A stretch of DNA of 64,000 nt from Climacium dendroides (taxonomy: Eukaryota > Streptophyta > Bryopsida > Hypnales > Climaciaceae): the NCBI GenBank assembly GCA_950106755.1, contig OX467083.1, forward strand, positions 29,321,029-29,385,028, given 5' to 3'. Shown here piece after piece: positions 1 through 12,542 of this stretch; position 1 is the first letter of the stretch; each line of letters opens with the position of its first letter. The notes under the pieces were generated by a model that searched no databases, had not been told where the DNA came from, and saw only the letters and a list, made by a program, of their open reading frames with translations. The translations under genes were made by a program, and so were the position numbers.

Positions 1-53
1 TTTGACTGCATTAGGCAGTGAGATGAGCATTACAGATTCAGATTTTGTTGGTC

Positions 54-320
54 TTAACCCCTGAGCGCCCCTGCGATGGGATCCTGTTGCTCAGAATTTG
101 CTTTATGAAATGTCAACCTCATTTTGACCATTGTAAATTTCAAAAACAGACGGCGAAAAATTCTGCGGACCCTTTCCATCAGTAGAGGAGGTAGTGAAGT
201 CTTATTTTCTACGGTGAATTTCCATGGATCTGAAAATTGAGTCACCACCACCAATTTATGTGGGAAGTGGTCACCAAGCTCCTCTCTTCACTATCCACGG
301 GCTGGGCGCTCAGGGGTTAA
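54..320. mobile_element. MITE with TTAACCCCTGAGCGCCC terminal inverted repeats
   Basis: The 17-bp sequence TTAACCCCTGAGCGCCC opens the element and its exact reverse complement closes it, giving a 267-bp non-coding unit. I see no clear target-site duplication. The same terminal signature (TTAACCCCTRARYGC) ends the element at 26044-26674 and opens the repeat that the CACTA element interrupts near 59772, so it is a family in this genome. The transposon superfamily is not assigned. Confidence 0.75.
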
Positions 321-870
321 GGTAGTCTACAGATTCTTTTGGGCTCAACTCTTTAGAAATTCCTAGCAAATTCATACTTTGTCAAAAAAAAAATTAATTT
401 CAATTGCACTTGCTGTTTCTCACACTTGCACTAATGTGGGAAAAAAATTGAATTTTTTTTCATGATGCCAAACTCCTCATTCTGACCACAATGGACTGGT
501 TTACCTTAGATTGGAAATGGAGTAATGGTTAGAAATGAGTCAACTACTATATTTGCCATAGAAGTAATTACTAATGTTGTGTTTGACTGTTTGCACTTGG
601 TCTTTGGAAAAAGCAGTTGTTAAAAGTTATGGCAGTCAATGAACAATGATCGGTGTAGTGGTACTGTGTTTTGCATCATGGATACATGGTGGTTTTACTG
701 AAATTTCAAAGGGCCCTTGATAGTTTAGTATAATAATAAAAATAATCTATTATATTAAGTACACTTTGTCATGCAGTCTGTCACGACCTGGTATCACGGA
801 AATGGTCACGTTTTCATCCAAGTTTTTTCACCCCTGTATGTGCGTGGAACCCTAATCACACCCTGAACGA
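321..870. other. Intergenic, AT-rich
   Basis: No coding signal or repeat structure was recognised here. It lies between the first MITE and a minisatellite. Confidence 0.5.
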
Positions 871-1176
871 GTTGCTTGAAGCACTCACTACTTTCTCAAG
901 TAATTAGTTAGAGTCAATTGAGGCATTGCAATTCGGTTGCTTGAAGTGCTTCGACTACTTGCTGGTGTAATTGGTAAGAACAAATTGACACACTGCTATC
1001 TGGTTACTTGATGCGCATTGACTACTTGCAAGAGAGAATAGTTAGAATTAATTGAAGCATTGCTATTTGGTTGCTTGAAGCATTCTATCTACTTGCTAGA
1101 ATATTAGTTAGAATCAATTCACACATTGCTATTTGGTTGCTTGATGCACTTTCACTACTCAGCGCATTGATATTTG
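871..1176. repeat. 66-bp minisatellite, about 4.5 copies
   Basis: The phrase GGTTGCTTGAAGCA followed by CTACTTGC and TTAGTTAGAATCAATT recurs at about 871, 936, 1003, 1070 and 1136, a period of 65-67 bp. Copies are diverged by substitutions but keep their length. There is no coding signal. Confidence 0.8.
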
Positions 1177-3108
1177 ATACAATGTAGGTACAATTAGAAA
1201 ATTGGTTAGTAAATATTCAACCAATTCAATCAAAATCTAAAGATTTCTTTTTGTTTTCAATTTGAAGGCATCTGTGGTGAGCTTTTGCAAGTGACGCTTT
1301 AGTTGAAGCCTTGATTGACAAACACAGAAGACGAATAATCAATTGTGAAAATTGCATAGTCAAGAGGTTTTAGTCAAAAGGTTTTAGTTACTCCAGTGAG
1401 TACTGTCAACTATTTCACTTTCAAGGTTTGGTTTCAAGAAGTAGTCCAAGTGGTAGATCATTAGCCTCATTTTTTTTGCTCAGTAATTGTTTGTTTTTGT
1501 TTGTGTAGATTGTTGGACTCTTGCAATTAGAGTAATTTGTGAAAATTTAGGACAATTGTTAATGACCATTACTACAAAGAGTACAAGTCTCCAAGTCTTC
1601 AAGTCTCTAACTCTTCAAGTCTCCAACTCTTCAAATCTCTAGCTCTCCACTCTGAACTATGGATGGATGCCACCATCTCTTCAAAACTCCAAATGAAATG
1701 AATGATATCTTGTTGAAAATCTATTACAATTCTCTACACTTCCTCCAAATCTCAAATCATTCTAACACTTTACCCAACTTTTATGTCCGCCCGAAGTTTC
1801 GGCCTCTACAAGTAAAGGTAGTAGACCTTCCTTCATTTCGACATTTACAACTCATTCATGCAAACTCCAAATTGAATGAATGATAGCTTCATAGAAAGCT
1901 AACAACTTTTCCTACACTTTCTCAAAATTTTATGGCAAACATAGAACCTGTCCGTCTTCTATGGCAATTTAAAATCTCAGCTCTTTTTCATAGGAGGCAG
2001 TAGACCTTCTTTCACTCCAACTAGCACAATTTTGAATGCCAACTTCAAATCAAGCAAATGAGAGTTTTTCGGAAATACATCATGATATACCACACTTTAA
2101 AATTTCATTTCAAAATTTTTCATACTCCACACACCATGATCTCCTAAACATTCAGATTCCTCAAAACTAACAACAAGAGAAAAGATGAATAGTGTCTATC
2201 TTTTTCTCCACTTTATTTTCAACTGAAACCATACAAACCAAGTGGATTTCAACCCATATCTTAGCCATGTGGCTTAGCTAACATCTATTGGTCCCTTTAT
2301 TTGACCACAAAACTGAATTCACCTTCTTTACTAGAAGATAAATCAACCTAAAAACTAAAAGGCAAATTATTTCTATCTTTTCCTTTACAATCTTAAACAC
2401 ACAAAATAAAATTCATAAATCACAAATATAATAATTAGATGACTACTAAAGGTAAAAAACTAAAGTCTCTAAATAAATCTCATTCTATCTGTAAGAACTT
2501 GAGAATGCGTTTGATGGTGACCGCAACGTATTCTGCACGATCAGTCTTAGTTAAAGGTTTGACTAGCCCCTCTAACCAGCGTTGGTGGCCACGATTCCCT
2601 TTGATAGGCTTGACCATACAATAGTATTGATTGTTGTTTAAACCTTCAAAACACCCTTCAAAAATCACTTCTTGACTACTGAGTTCAATACTTTCAATCT
2701 ACAACAAAATCACCAATGTTTGAGCGTCACGTTGAAGATTCCCGGGCCATTGTTGCTCCACGTAAGGTTACTTTGGTGGTTGACAAGGTTCAGCTTCATC
2801 TCGAGGATGCTCAAACGGCAATGCAAGATTCAACGGTAAAAGAGGTTAATCCGGCAGTTGTGACAATGAAAGCTTAAATTCTGTATCCAGTTGAGGCACA
2901 TCATCTTGAGACTCAAAAGACCCCTCTAGTTCAACATTCTAAATTCAAAGTAGAGAACAAAAAAACTACATCAACTAATGAAGCTCTAAGGTGGTTGCTT
3001 CTATTATATAGATAGTTCATACTAAATGAAAAGACGTCATTGTGAAGCTATTAGAATGATGTCATTTCTCTTTCTATATTAAAATAATCAAATTATCAAA
3101 ATAACATG

Positions 3109-3111
<3 letters not shown>
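1177..3111. other. Intergenic, with short CT-rich repeats and coding-like scraps
   Basis: At 1575-1650 a CAAGTCTCYAACTCTT phrase is repeated head to tail. From 1660 to about 2100 there are loosely repeated blocks around GTAGACCTTC and GAATGAATGAT. A minus-strand open frame at 2480-2668 (62 residues) and a plus-strand frame at 2716-2877 stand out from AT-rich surroundings. None matches a family I recognise. Confidence 0.45.
2716..2877 (+). other. Unidentified 53-residue coding-like frame
   Basis: ATG at 2716 runs to TAA at 2875-2877. The product starts MFERHVEDSRAIVAPRKV, is rich in V, D and E with no low-complexity run, and its codons are less AT-biased than the flanking DNA. It could be a fragment of a captured or decayed gene. 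I do not recognise it, no splice partner was found, and the frame may be fortuitous. Confidence 0.25.

Positions 3112-3187
<76 letters not shown>
3112..3187. repeat. (AT)38 microsatellite
   Basis: An uninterrupted alternating AT run of about 76 bp. Such tracts are length-variable and error-prone in assembly. Confidence 0.97.
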
Positions 3188-3190
<3 letters not shown>

Positions 3191-4200
3191 AATACCCTAA
3201 CGTCCACCTAATTTAGCAACCATTCATTCCATCTTAAATCACCTTTCAAATAGGACAAGTATTTGCATAGCATTAATGTTTAATATCATGTGTACTACCA
3301 ATATCAATTTATGCATTATGCTTGTGAAATAGTCTTAAATAGACTAAACGTTTTAAAAAATTCTCATAGATTGTATTTTTATCTACATAGGAAGCTTTGA
3401 TATATTCCATTTGAATTTGTTATGTGAAAATTATGGACATTTTAATTTGTGCATTAGAGCATCTTGAGTTCTTGAAAAAATAACTAATAGAATTCTTTTA
3501 AGAACTCAATTTCTACAAATTTTCAAAAAAATATTTTCACAAGGTTAAGATTTCCTACTAAAATAATCTCATTGTTGAGATTCTTGTATTTCAATTCTAC
3601 CTTTCAGCTATTAATGGTTTAGTTTTTCGTTCAATCTTGAAACTATTTCTATTTACAATATTTTAATGAGTAAATATATATATATTTGGACTCTCAATTC
3701 AATTCTTGAGTATAAAAAATCAGAAATTCAAAATCAATATTGCAAAAAAATTTAAGTTAAAAATCCAGTTGAGTAAGGTACAAAAAGCTTATTTGCAAGG
3801 TACAAGCTTAAATGCAAATATATTGCAATCTACATGATCAAAGATTCTGAAATTTCTTCTATATATTCTTACACCACTCTAGCATAGGATCCCAAGGTTA
3901 GATATGAAAAAATTAATTAATTAATTTTTCACTTTTAGCAATAGAAATGGCAATTTTGAGTGATTTTTGATGGAAAAAAAGACTTTAGTTGGGAATTTAG
4001 GTATTAAAATAAGACAAACCATTTTCTAATTCCAGTGTATAGAAGTGTATAATATTTAAAAGGGAGGAATTGTAATAGTTTGTTGGCATGATCATAGGAA
4101 GAAGTACTTGAAAAGTAGGGGGAATAAATTTCTACCTTTTCCAAAACTAATTTTAGCATTAGACTTGAACTTTTGGGTTGCCTTTAGTTTGACAACAAGA
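3188..4200. repeat. Intergenic, mostly a dispersed repeat copy (about 3360-3990, minus orientation)
   Basis: From about 3360 (TTCTCATAGATTGTATTTTTATCTACA) to about 3990 the sequence resembles 18545-18930 in the same orientation and, as reverse complement, 57480-58040 and 61530-62080. Shared landmarks are a TAGGATCTTA-type phrase and GACTACATAGAT in the plus-oriented copies. The other 300 bp show nothing distinctive. Confidence 0.55.
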
Positions 4201-4328
4201 CAAAGCTACACCTAAAATGTAGTTTTTCTCTACTCACAAGATAAAGTACCTCGTCTAAAATACAGTTTCTCCTTATTCACAAGTCACAAAGCTACTAGCC
4301 TAAAATGTAGTTTTTCCCTACTCACATG
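4201..4328. repeat. Tandem repeat of about 43 bp, three copies
   Basis: Units begin at about 4201, 4243 and 4286, each built as CAAAGCTAC, CTAAAATGTAG, then TTTTTCTCTACTCACAAG with small changes. Confidence 0.75.
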
Positions 4329-6240
4329 GAAATGTAAACACCATGTAGATTGGTTAAAGCAATTCCAATTCCAAAAAACTTGAAATTTGTTTTCCAATTC
4401 CAATTAAGGTAGCAACATAAAGGATCACAAAAACTTATCATGATAATGGGGTTCAGTAAGTTGTGGAGCGGTGTCCAAATTCTGTGAGGAAAACTGTCAA
4501 TCAGACAACGTTGGTAGATGTGCATATGGTGGCCGTAAAACCCCACTAGGAAATTTCTAGTACATTTTGTAGGCGGATTTTGTTGTGTAATCAATTCTTA
4601 ATGTCTGATTACATAGTTTTGCCTACATAATCAGGCATTATAACTATTTCATCCAGCATCCAAAAGTTCATCATGAAAGTTCAACATGTTCTACATGTAC
4701 TTGATATTTCTTGGCCACGGTTTATGCTAGGCAACATCTCTCATTGTCGGGCACTTCACGAAATAAAAGACCTCCTTATTGGGCTCTGCCCTCCTCATCA
4801 ACCCTTTATTTTATGAAATGCCCTCTTTCTTAGGCATTGCCCTATACATAAATGGCAATGCTAAATTTACTAAGTGTCAATTTTGGTGATTGCAATAGGT
4901 CAATTGGGTGAACTTCCTATAATTTACATTGAAAGTTCAACTTCTGATAGTTTTTGTGTGTGAACTTCCGTTACGGGGTCGGAATTAAAAATAGGCAAGG
5001 TAGAGCCACCCATCACCAACCAACACCCCATGAGAATTAAATAGGATGGGAAAAATGCAATAGAGATTAGGACTATTTTTCAAACATGAATTCTTAATTT
5101 CCTACCATCAATCCCTTCACTCTATTCTTGATACATCTACTTGTTTTGGAATACCAAAGTAAACAAGATGTAGTCTTTTAAATGAGTGATTTTGCAATAG
5201 TCTACATTGGACATGGATTGACGCAACTTTTGCCTTCCAAAATTCATAGTAAACTCACTTTGATTGATAAAATTACAAAACTTTTGGCAATCTTCTTCAT
5301 TTTTGTCTCTCCACTTGTGAAAATATTTCCTTCACCTTCTTGTACTCCTTATCATGTCTATAGTTATTTATTCAGTTGATTATAGGTGGCTCCACTATAA
5401 TATGACTTTGGCAACTACAAGTGTCGTATTTGTGTAGACAGATTGTATCCTCTTTGTAGAAAGGTTGTCAATCTTGTGGGAACTACCTGGCCTCATTATT
5501 GCCACATAGTGGTCACTAACGTTCATAGAAATGGCTAAAATTTGCTCTATTGCTACATAAAATTTCCAGTAGCTAAATGTACTATACATTAGATAAATCT
5601 TTGAGGAAATTAGATTTTAGCCAAGATTGCAATAAACAATAGAATTTAATAGCCAATTTGCAACTTTCTCTACATTGAAATTAGCATCTATTTAGTCAAT
5701 TTTTTGTTATAGTACTCCCAATAATTCCTTACAACTTACAAATCCTTTCTTTTCTATTTTTTTAATACTACTCACTCTCAAGGTAGCCAAAGTTGATGTC
5801 TATTTGTCTTGAAAGATACCATACTACAATAAATATTACACTAAATTCCATAAACTAATTTTGGGATCACTAGTGGTTATGTTTGAGTTCAAGGTTGCCA
5901 ACTTTTTTGAATTATAGGCATGTTTGATACGGTTTCTTTAATGTCTCTTTTTACATTATATATGTGCATTTCAATGGGGGTCTATTGTCTACAATAGGTG
6001 TATCTACTAGGTTATTTTCAACAATTCATATTTTATCCATATAGACTCCAAAAATTATTAAACCAATTTTTTTTTATTTGCACATTTTGTAACAAGTAGA
6101 CAACATTTTATTATGAAGATTGACACCAGATCACTACATCTTAAACAAGTGTTAGTTTTAGATACTGCTACCTTATCCCATAAATGATGCGGAAGACATT
6201 TTCTGACCCATGAATCACAAAGAATCTCTCCATGTACTAT
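4329..6240. other. Intergenic, AT-rich
   Basis: No gene, RNA gene or clear repeat was recognised. Short open frames here are AT-rich with no coding character. Confidence 0.5.
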
Positions 6241-6375
6241 AGATGTGCAACTATTCATCTTCCAAATTTTGTGTGAAAAGGGAAGGTCTTTTAATAGTTT
6301 GTCTTCCAATGAATGCTTTTTCATTTTTTTAAGTCAATAATTCACACGGTACCCAAACAGATGATTTCCACGGTG
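6241..6375. repeat. Dispersed repeat, copy 1 (partner at 19660-19800)
   Basis: The two stretches share AACTATTCAT, AGGCCTTCTA/AGGTCTTTTA, TAGTTTGTCTTGCAATGA-type and CTGATGATTTCCA-type phrases in the same order and orientation over about 135 bp. Confidence 0.6.
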
Positions 6376-6804
6376 GTTAACTTATTTTCTTAATGAAGAT
6401 CATTCTACCTGCAGTGAGTGTTATCCACCCGTGGTCGGCTCTGATAAGTCGGGAGGCAGGTTGCCAAGTCAGCCATTTCCTTCCACGTCTTCTCGCCGCG
6501 TGGCACCACGAGACCTCCCTGCGACTGTTCAGCCACCTCAACGAAGCAGCTCCGTCGAGTGCTCATCACGGCGAGCGCTGGCAATCCTGGCATCCGGAAG
6601 CGCAATCTTTGCGAAATGATTTCCTTCATTTGAGTGCCCAGCACGCGTTTTCTCTGGACTTGCTTGGATCACTGCACGGTGCATTTGTCATTCAAGTCCT
6701 CACTCCATTGCGATCGGTAGGCTTTTCGATCGGTGAGTTTTCGGTTGCGATCTTTCGGTTTCGCGATTTTCTTCTTGCTTCGTCGTCTTTTTGTTTCCTG
6801 TGTT
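6376..6804. promoter_or_regulatory. GC-rich block, probable promoter or 5' region of the pectate lyase-like gene
   Basis: GC content rises sharply relative to the DNA on the left, and overlapping frames on both strands are open, which is expected from GC richness. The segment ends in TTTCGGTTTCGCGATTTTC-type pyrimidine-rich sequence typical of plant 5' leaders. No transcription start can be fixed by eye. Confidence 0.35.
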
Positions 6805-7485
6805 GAAGATCACAATGTAGTGGAACTGATGTACAAATTCCAGGATATTGAAGAAAATTGGCTCACGAGAGTAGGATCTTGAATTTTGATGATCATGTTC
6901 TTAGGGTTGGTTAGTCTTTGCAGTATTCGCTGTGATGTGATTGCGGAAGGGAAAGAGTAAGTGATCGAGTTTTTAGTTTTTCATCCGATTTACATCCGAT
7001 TTACATCCGATTTACGTCAGATTCATCAGGTTCTGTGATTGAGTTTCTAGTGTCTTTGTTTCCTTGCTTTTTCTGTGTTGGAGATCGCAATGTCGGGAAC
7101 TGATTTGGAAATGCCAGGACATGCAAAATGGATTACGAGGCTAGAAACTTGGATTTTGATGTCCGTGTTCTTTGGTTTGGTTTGTCTTTGTCTATTCGTT
7201 GTGATGCGATTGCGAATGGGAAATAATAAGATCTTAGTTTCCGTCCGATTTACATCCGATTCATCAGGTTTTGTGATTGAGTTTCCACTAGCTTCCCCGT
7301 CTTGTTTTTTGAGATCACAATGCTGGGAACTGATTTGGAAATTCCAGGACTTAAGAGAGTAGAATCTTGGATTTTGATATCCGTGTTCTCAGGTTTGGTT
7401 AGTCTTTTCAGTTTGGATGTGATGCAATTGCGGAAGGGGAAGAATAAGTGATCGAGTTCTTACTTTTTTAATCAGATTTACTGTT
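6805..7485. repeat. Threefold imperfect tandem repeat upstream of the pectate lyase-like gene
   Basis: Copies start at about 6805, 7081 and 7311. Each runs GAGATCACAATG, GGAACTGATTTGGAAATTCCAGGA, TTGGATTTTGAT, GTGTTCT, GGTTTGGTTAGTCTTT, GATGCGATTGCGGAAGGG. Copies 1 and 2 end in a short ACATCCGATTT array and TCATCAGGTT. Spacing is about 276 and 230 bp. The unit is not open in any shared frame, so it is more likely leader, intron or promoter DNA than a repeated exon. Confidence 0.8.
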
Positions 7486-8045
7486 CCTCATGTGTGGATG
7501 AAAGATGGCTTTTAAAGCTTCGTGTGGATTTGATATAATGTTTGTACACCTAAGCCTACACTGTAAACACTGAGCGTATTTACTTCTGTCAGAATGGTCA
7601 AATTTATAAAGACTCTTGTTTGCAACTCAGAGAGGATTCCAATGCAGAATTTGGATACCGTATGCAAAAGCTATAACGTTCAAAGTTTTATTGGTAGATG
7701 ACCTAAATCCGATATTAGCTCATATGTATTGGTGAAGGACGTCGTCATATCAATATGTATCCATTGTCCGAGATTCCAGGTTGTTGGTTTTGGGTGTACA
7801 TACCTTACGCACTTTGGGAGGTTACTGTTGTTTCTTACTCTTGATTTTGAGACCTTGTTTGGAATGGGCGTGACATGCTATTTCTTTTCATTCTTTTCTT
7901 TCCAGGGCTATCGAAGCATTTATCGACATTCAAAGGGACACAAGTGTAAGCACGGATGTGTTGGTTGTGTGGGCTGGGACGCCGTGGGTCACGACCCCTG
8001 TTCCCTACTTCTCCACTGCAACCGCAGCAAGACGGTGTTGAGACC
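7486..8045 (+). other. Probable 5' leader of the pectate lyase-like gene
   Basis: An in-frame upstream ATG at 7956 would add 30 residues (MCWLCGLGRRGS...) that do not look like the family N-terminus, so the ATG at 8046 is preferred. A TTCTTTCCAG acceptor-like sequence just before 7906 could end a leader intron. No other gene is visible. Confidence 0.4.
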
Positions 8046-10752
8046 ATGGCTGCGCCGGGACCATACGCGGGGGTGGACACCTACCTTCGCGGATTAGCTG
8101 GTGCTGCTGAAGGTTTTGGACATAGCTCGATTGGAGGTTTGAATGGACGAATCTACCAAGTCACTTCCTTGGCCGGTGGGTGTACCTTCTTTGTGATTTT
8201 GAAATTTTTTCAGTATGTCATGTTTTGCCATTGTGCGAGCAGCTACTCATGGAAAATTTTCTGCCTGTAACATTTGTATCTCTCTAATTTGATAGGATAC
8301 GGGAAATTGTTTTTCACTCATGTTGTATCCCTAAGAAAATATTATATGCTTACTCTCGATTGGATCTTTATTCTTGACTAAACTATGCATAGAATCCTTC
8401 TATATTAAGAAAAACAATTTGCAAAATGTGTTGAACAGTCCAGGAGAACATTTATTGTGATTTCTTGCTCGTATTGCCCAAGAGTCCCTCAATGAATCTC
8501 TCCATAAATAGTTTCAAGATTGTCTTAACCTACAGTGTTTTGTACTCGAAAAACATATCCCTGCATTCCCGTGGGGATATAGCCAATAAACATAATACCC
8601 TGAGTAGGGTTTTGGACTATGTTTGACATATACAGTTCCTGATCTCGTTGAGAGAGTACATGAGATGTGGAACATATTTCTATTTAAGATTTTGTTGTAA
8701 AACTCTTATTACTATTTATCACTATGATTAGAATATGTTTTTATTTTAACATTCGGTCACACACCATAGCATGTTTGGCTTACTCTGACCCATATTCTTC
8801 TCATTCTGGTGGACCAAGCTTGATGTGGTGGTGGGAATCGTCGTTGAGTTGCAGATGATGGACCGGGCACATTACGCGAAGGATGTCGGAAGAATGAGCC
8901 CCTTTGGATTGTGTTCGAGGTGTCGGGCACCATAACGCTTTCGTCGTACTGCCGGGTTCACTCGTACAAGACGATTGACGGCCGAGGCCAGTGCATAAGG
9001 ATCACAGGCAAGGGTCTGCAACTGAAGCAATGCCAGCATGTCATCATCTGCAACCTGATTTTGGACGGCGGCCGAGGTCACGATGTTGATGGCATACAAA
9101 TGAAGCCCGATGTGAAGCACGTCTGGGTGGACCGATGCTCCATCTCAGATTTTGACGATGGCTGTATCGACATCACTCGTGCATCTACCGAAATCACCGT
9201 TTCAAGGTGAACGAGAGCTAGCTTATTTTTTTCAATGCTTGAGGTTTTCCAATGTAAAGAGCGTGCATCTGCTCTGCACTTATTCATCCTTGGAGTGGGA
9301 TGGCTTTATTTTTAACTACAATTATGATTTACTCTTTAAAATTTTAGTTTATTCCTATACGGTCCAGAAAAATACATGCAAAGATGCTCTGGAATCCTTT
9401 TTCAATTGCCAACAAGTTAAGGTAGTCTAATTATAGGAGCCATGCTCAAATGCTTATTTGGAAACTTTCAGGAGTACATACCTTACTTCATGAGAATTGA
9501 CTCGTATGGATCAAGAGAATCAGGGCAATGGTGTCATGAATATTATTTCCTGGTTATCTCTCCCTTGTCAGGGCGATGATCGATTCCTGTTAGAAATTCA
9601 TCGCTGCTAGCAATGTCGTTTTCGTTTTTGATGAAATTGATCATAGTCTAATAATGAACCCTGCAATTACAGATGTCATTTCAGTAAGCATAACAAGACT
9701 ATGCTGATTGGGGCTGATCCAAACCACGTGGGTGACCGCTGCATTCGGGTTACAATCCACCACTGTTTCTTTGATGGAACAAAACAACGACATCCACGAC
9801 TGCGCTTCGGGAAAGTCCACCTCTACAACAACTACACGCGAGGGTGGACAGTTTATGCCATTTGTGCCAGTGTGGAGGCTCAGGTAAACGTTCTGCACTT
9901 CATCTTGCAGCTTGAGGGGAAGTCGTAGATCGATGCGTTGCAGTCCTTTATGATGTAACTGCAGAATTTGTGGATTGTGCAATGCTTGTGCATTCTTGAT
10001 TTTCTTGGAGTCGTAACTATTAGAGAAGCTGATTTACATGGCAGATGATTTCAATTTCCATCCATGCGGGTCAAAGTTCAAATGGAATCTTAATATTTAT
10101 CATTAGCATCACATATCTTCTTGAAGAGCTTCCTTTCTGTAGCGAGATTTCATTCTTGGATTTGTCTCTCTATGCAGATTTTGTCTCAGGGTTGTATTTA
10201 TGAGGCTGGCAGCAAGCTCAAAGCTTTTGAATATTACACTGAAAAGGTGATTGCAACTCCCACTTTTCCTTTATAGTAAAACCTTCCGGACTGGGGGTTT
10301 CATTGTTCAGTGAATGCCTTAGTTATATTAGCACGCACAGCCTCCTTCCGTACAGAAATTTTTACTGAATACCAATAAGATCAGGAGCATGTTTGAGCGA
10401 CCTTTCCTTTTATTGAAAACGGATACGGGAAAGCCTCTTATTGGTGACTGTCCATAGCGAACTTCCATTCCGGCCATGATTGTATAACGGCGTTTTTCCA
10501 TTCTTGCAATTTCAGGCTGGCGACAAAGCTCATGAAGCGTCGGGTAGTATCCGGTCGGAAGGGGATGTGCTTTTGAAGGGTGCCCAGGGACACCAACAGC
10601 ATCCAGAGCAAGTGTTTCGAGCTGAGAGCTTCTATCCCACTTGGAGCCTTGAGCGCGCCGATGATGCTCTGAAAAAGAAAGTTGCCACTATTGCAGGATG
10701 GCAGAACATTCCTAGACCCCCTGATCTGGCACCAGGACATGCAAGTTCTTGA
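8046..10752 (+). CDS. Pectate lyase-like protein, polysaccharide lyase family 1 (five exons)
   Basis: Exons 8046-8175, 8855-9206, 9673-9883, 10178-10246 and 10516-10752 join in phase at GT-AG junctions to give 332 residues. The product is a PL1 parallel beta-helix protein, a family that cleaves pectate by Ca-dependent beta-elimination. Landmarks are the family N-terminal block (PYAGVDTYLRGLAG...AEGFG, residues 6-25), TLREGCRKNEPLWIVFEVSGT (49-69), DGRGQ (85-89), VWVDRCS (133-139), acidic Ca-site candidates around D120, D122, D145 and D149, and RHPRLRF (200-206), whose first Arg lines up with the catalytic Arg of PelC-type enzymes. YNNY is at 212-215. The classic WxDH motif has Arg in place of His. 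No signal peptide is visible from the chosen start, so secretion is uncertain. I recall the start MA..PYA.VD as typical of this plant clade. Length is close to complete and no internal stops were found. Confidence 0.93.
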
Positions 10753-12364
10753 GACATCAAGGTCTCGAAAGGAGCTGTGAACACCTTGGTCTCAATTGGT
10801 AATTCAAGGATGAACCAAGGTATCCAAGATACTCTGATTCTGTGACATCTTGTTTCTTTAGTATAAGTCCTCTCACATCTTGAGTTCAAGAGTGAAATCA
10901 TTGTTACTCAAGCCAACTGCAGTTACTGTGCTTGACAGTGAAAGGGCGAGTGGTCAACATTGCTCTAGAATGTTACATAGTTCATAAAATTGAAGGGTGT
11001 TTCCTTGGCATCAGATTGGGCCCAACAACCATAAATAGAGTGTTTATGTACAGGTTTATTTAGAATAACTTTCATGCATGAATTCTTTTTGTGCAGTACA
11101 GATCAGTGGCAAAGACATTGAGATTGTCCTTTGTCAGCTACGTGCCTGCTGTACAAGAAGATTGCTTGTAGATTGTGCATTTTGATCTCTATCTTCGTGC
11201 CGTTTGGTACCAGATTTTTCTAGCTGCCGTTTTAGAGCAGGGAAACGATTTGTGATCGTTCAACTGATGTACGCACTAGAATTTGTCCTTTGGTTGCAGT
11301 AGTCATTAATACTGTTAAGTACACTACATGTATTGTGAAACATGGTCCTGGCAGTAAAACTTCTGTTGAGCACTCAATCATCAGTCTCCACATTTCTCTT
11401 GCACATCTGATGTGACTTTGTGAGCGACATTCGAACCTGTCTCTCATTTGCGCAGGTCTCTCTTTTTGACCTTTGATTCACATTTGGATGAAGCCCTTGA
11501 AGGCTTAGTCAACGTGCTTGCTTTATGGGGTGACAATAATCTGAACACTTTAGTTATGGCAGAAATCGAGCCAGAGACTGTACTAATTTATTCTCCAGTG
11601 GAACATTATTTGGTGCAGCGCGAGCACAGGGCGGTTGATACTTAATTGAAGTTGAACTGTTGAAGGCACAACCTTGAAATTCAGGTAACAAGAAATCCTA
11701 CACCCTTCTTATTCATTCTACCTTGTCTTAGTTTATTCTATTTTATGTCCAAAGTGTACACTAGTCTACTGTTACAAAAATGGACATGAGAGGTTTGCAC
11801 TTACATGGTTCCTATGCAACATGCTAAAAATATTGAGACAAGGTTTTAAGTTACGGTACCCCTGCAAGGAGGATTGGGCACTTGTTATCTGAAATGTGTC
11901 ATACGGTGTCATAAATGCAATGAAACATTTTAACCTTCCTAAATTTCTTATCTTAGCCCTGTTTGCACTGGCACATGATGTGAAATCAAAAGTGGCCCTA
12001 TGATCTTTACAGCACGGTGTGGAGCGGAGACCTGGTCCACGACAGACTCTGAAAGAAAGAAGACTATTTTGAGACGTTGAGACGTTGAGACAGACTTCTG
12101 GCTAGTAAGTGGTCAAGTATGTACCTCAGTGAAGGACAATGTTGTTTGTCCTCAAAACTGCCGAAACTCATGTTTTGTTTCTTTCAAGAGGAATTCGTCA
12201 GTTCAGCAAGCTTGCTGAGACCAGTTCTCCACTTCGCTTGATTTCGAAGCACACTCCCAAAACTGCTGCAAGTTTGCAACCTGATGATGGCATTGCCATC
12301 AACTCTCAGTGTGTATTTGAGTGCATAGTCAGTGATAATGCACTCAAATTGACCCTGTCCAATA
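10753..12364. other. Downstream of the pectate lyase-like gene; 3' UTR and intergenic
   Basis: Base composition stays moderately GC-rich for about 1 kb. Two plus-strand frames look mildly coding: 11448-11645 (65 residues, preceded by a TTTGCGCAG acceptor-like site) and 12139-12384 (81 residues, whose last residues come from the adjacent MITE). Neither matches a known family. A GAGACGTT triplication lies near 12071. Confidence 0.35.
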
Positions 12365-12542
12365 CTCCCTCCGTCTCAAAATGATGTTCTGTTTCCCTTT
12401 ATTTTTTTGTCCTAGAATAATCTTCCGCTTGCACATTGTGATTTGGGAGGAAGGGTTTGGTGGGAGTTCTGAGATTGATTGCAATGGGAAGGAAGGAATG
12501 AGGCATAGATTCAAGTTCAAGATCATTTTGGGACAGAACGAG
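12365..12542. mobile_element. Stowaway-type MITE (Tc1/mariner), 178 bp
   Basis: The element opens with CTCCCTCCGTCTCAAAATGAT and closes with the diverged inverse of it (ATCATTTTGGGACAGAACGAG). It is bounded on both sides by TA (12363-12364 and 12543-12544), the Tc1/mariner target duplication. CTCCCTCCGT is the classic Stowaway terminus. Too short to encode anything. Confidence 0.9.

Noticed and set aside
6393..6806. 137-codon plus-strand frame and opposite-strand frames near 6.4-6.8 kb
   Set aside because: All three overlapping frames are open because the region is GC-rich. No family resemblance, and the position fits the promoter or leader of the pectate lyase-like gene.
7956..8045. Upstream in-frame ATG for the pectate lyase-like gene
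   Set aside because: The extra 30 residues are unlike the family N-terminus, whereas the start at 8046 matches it.
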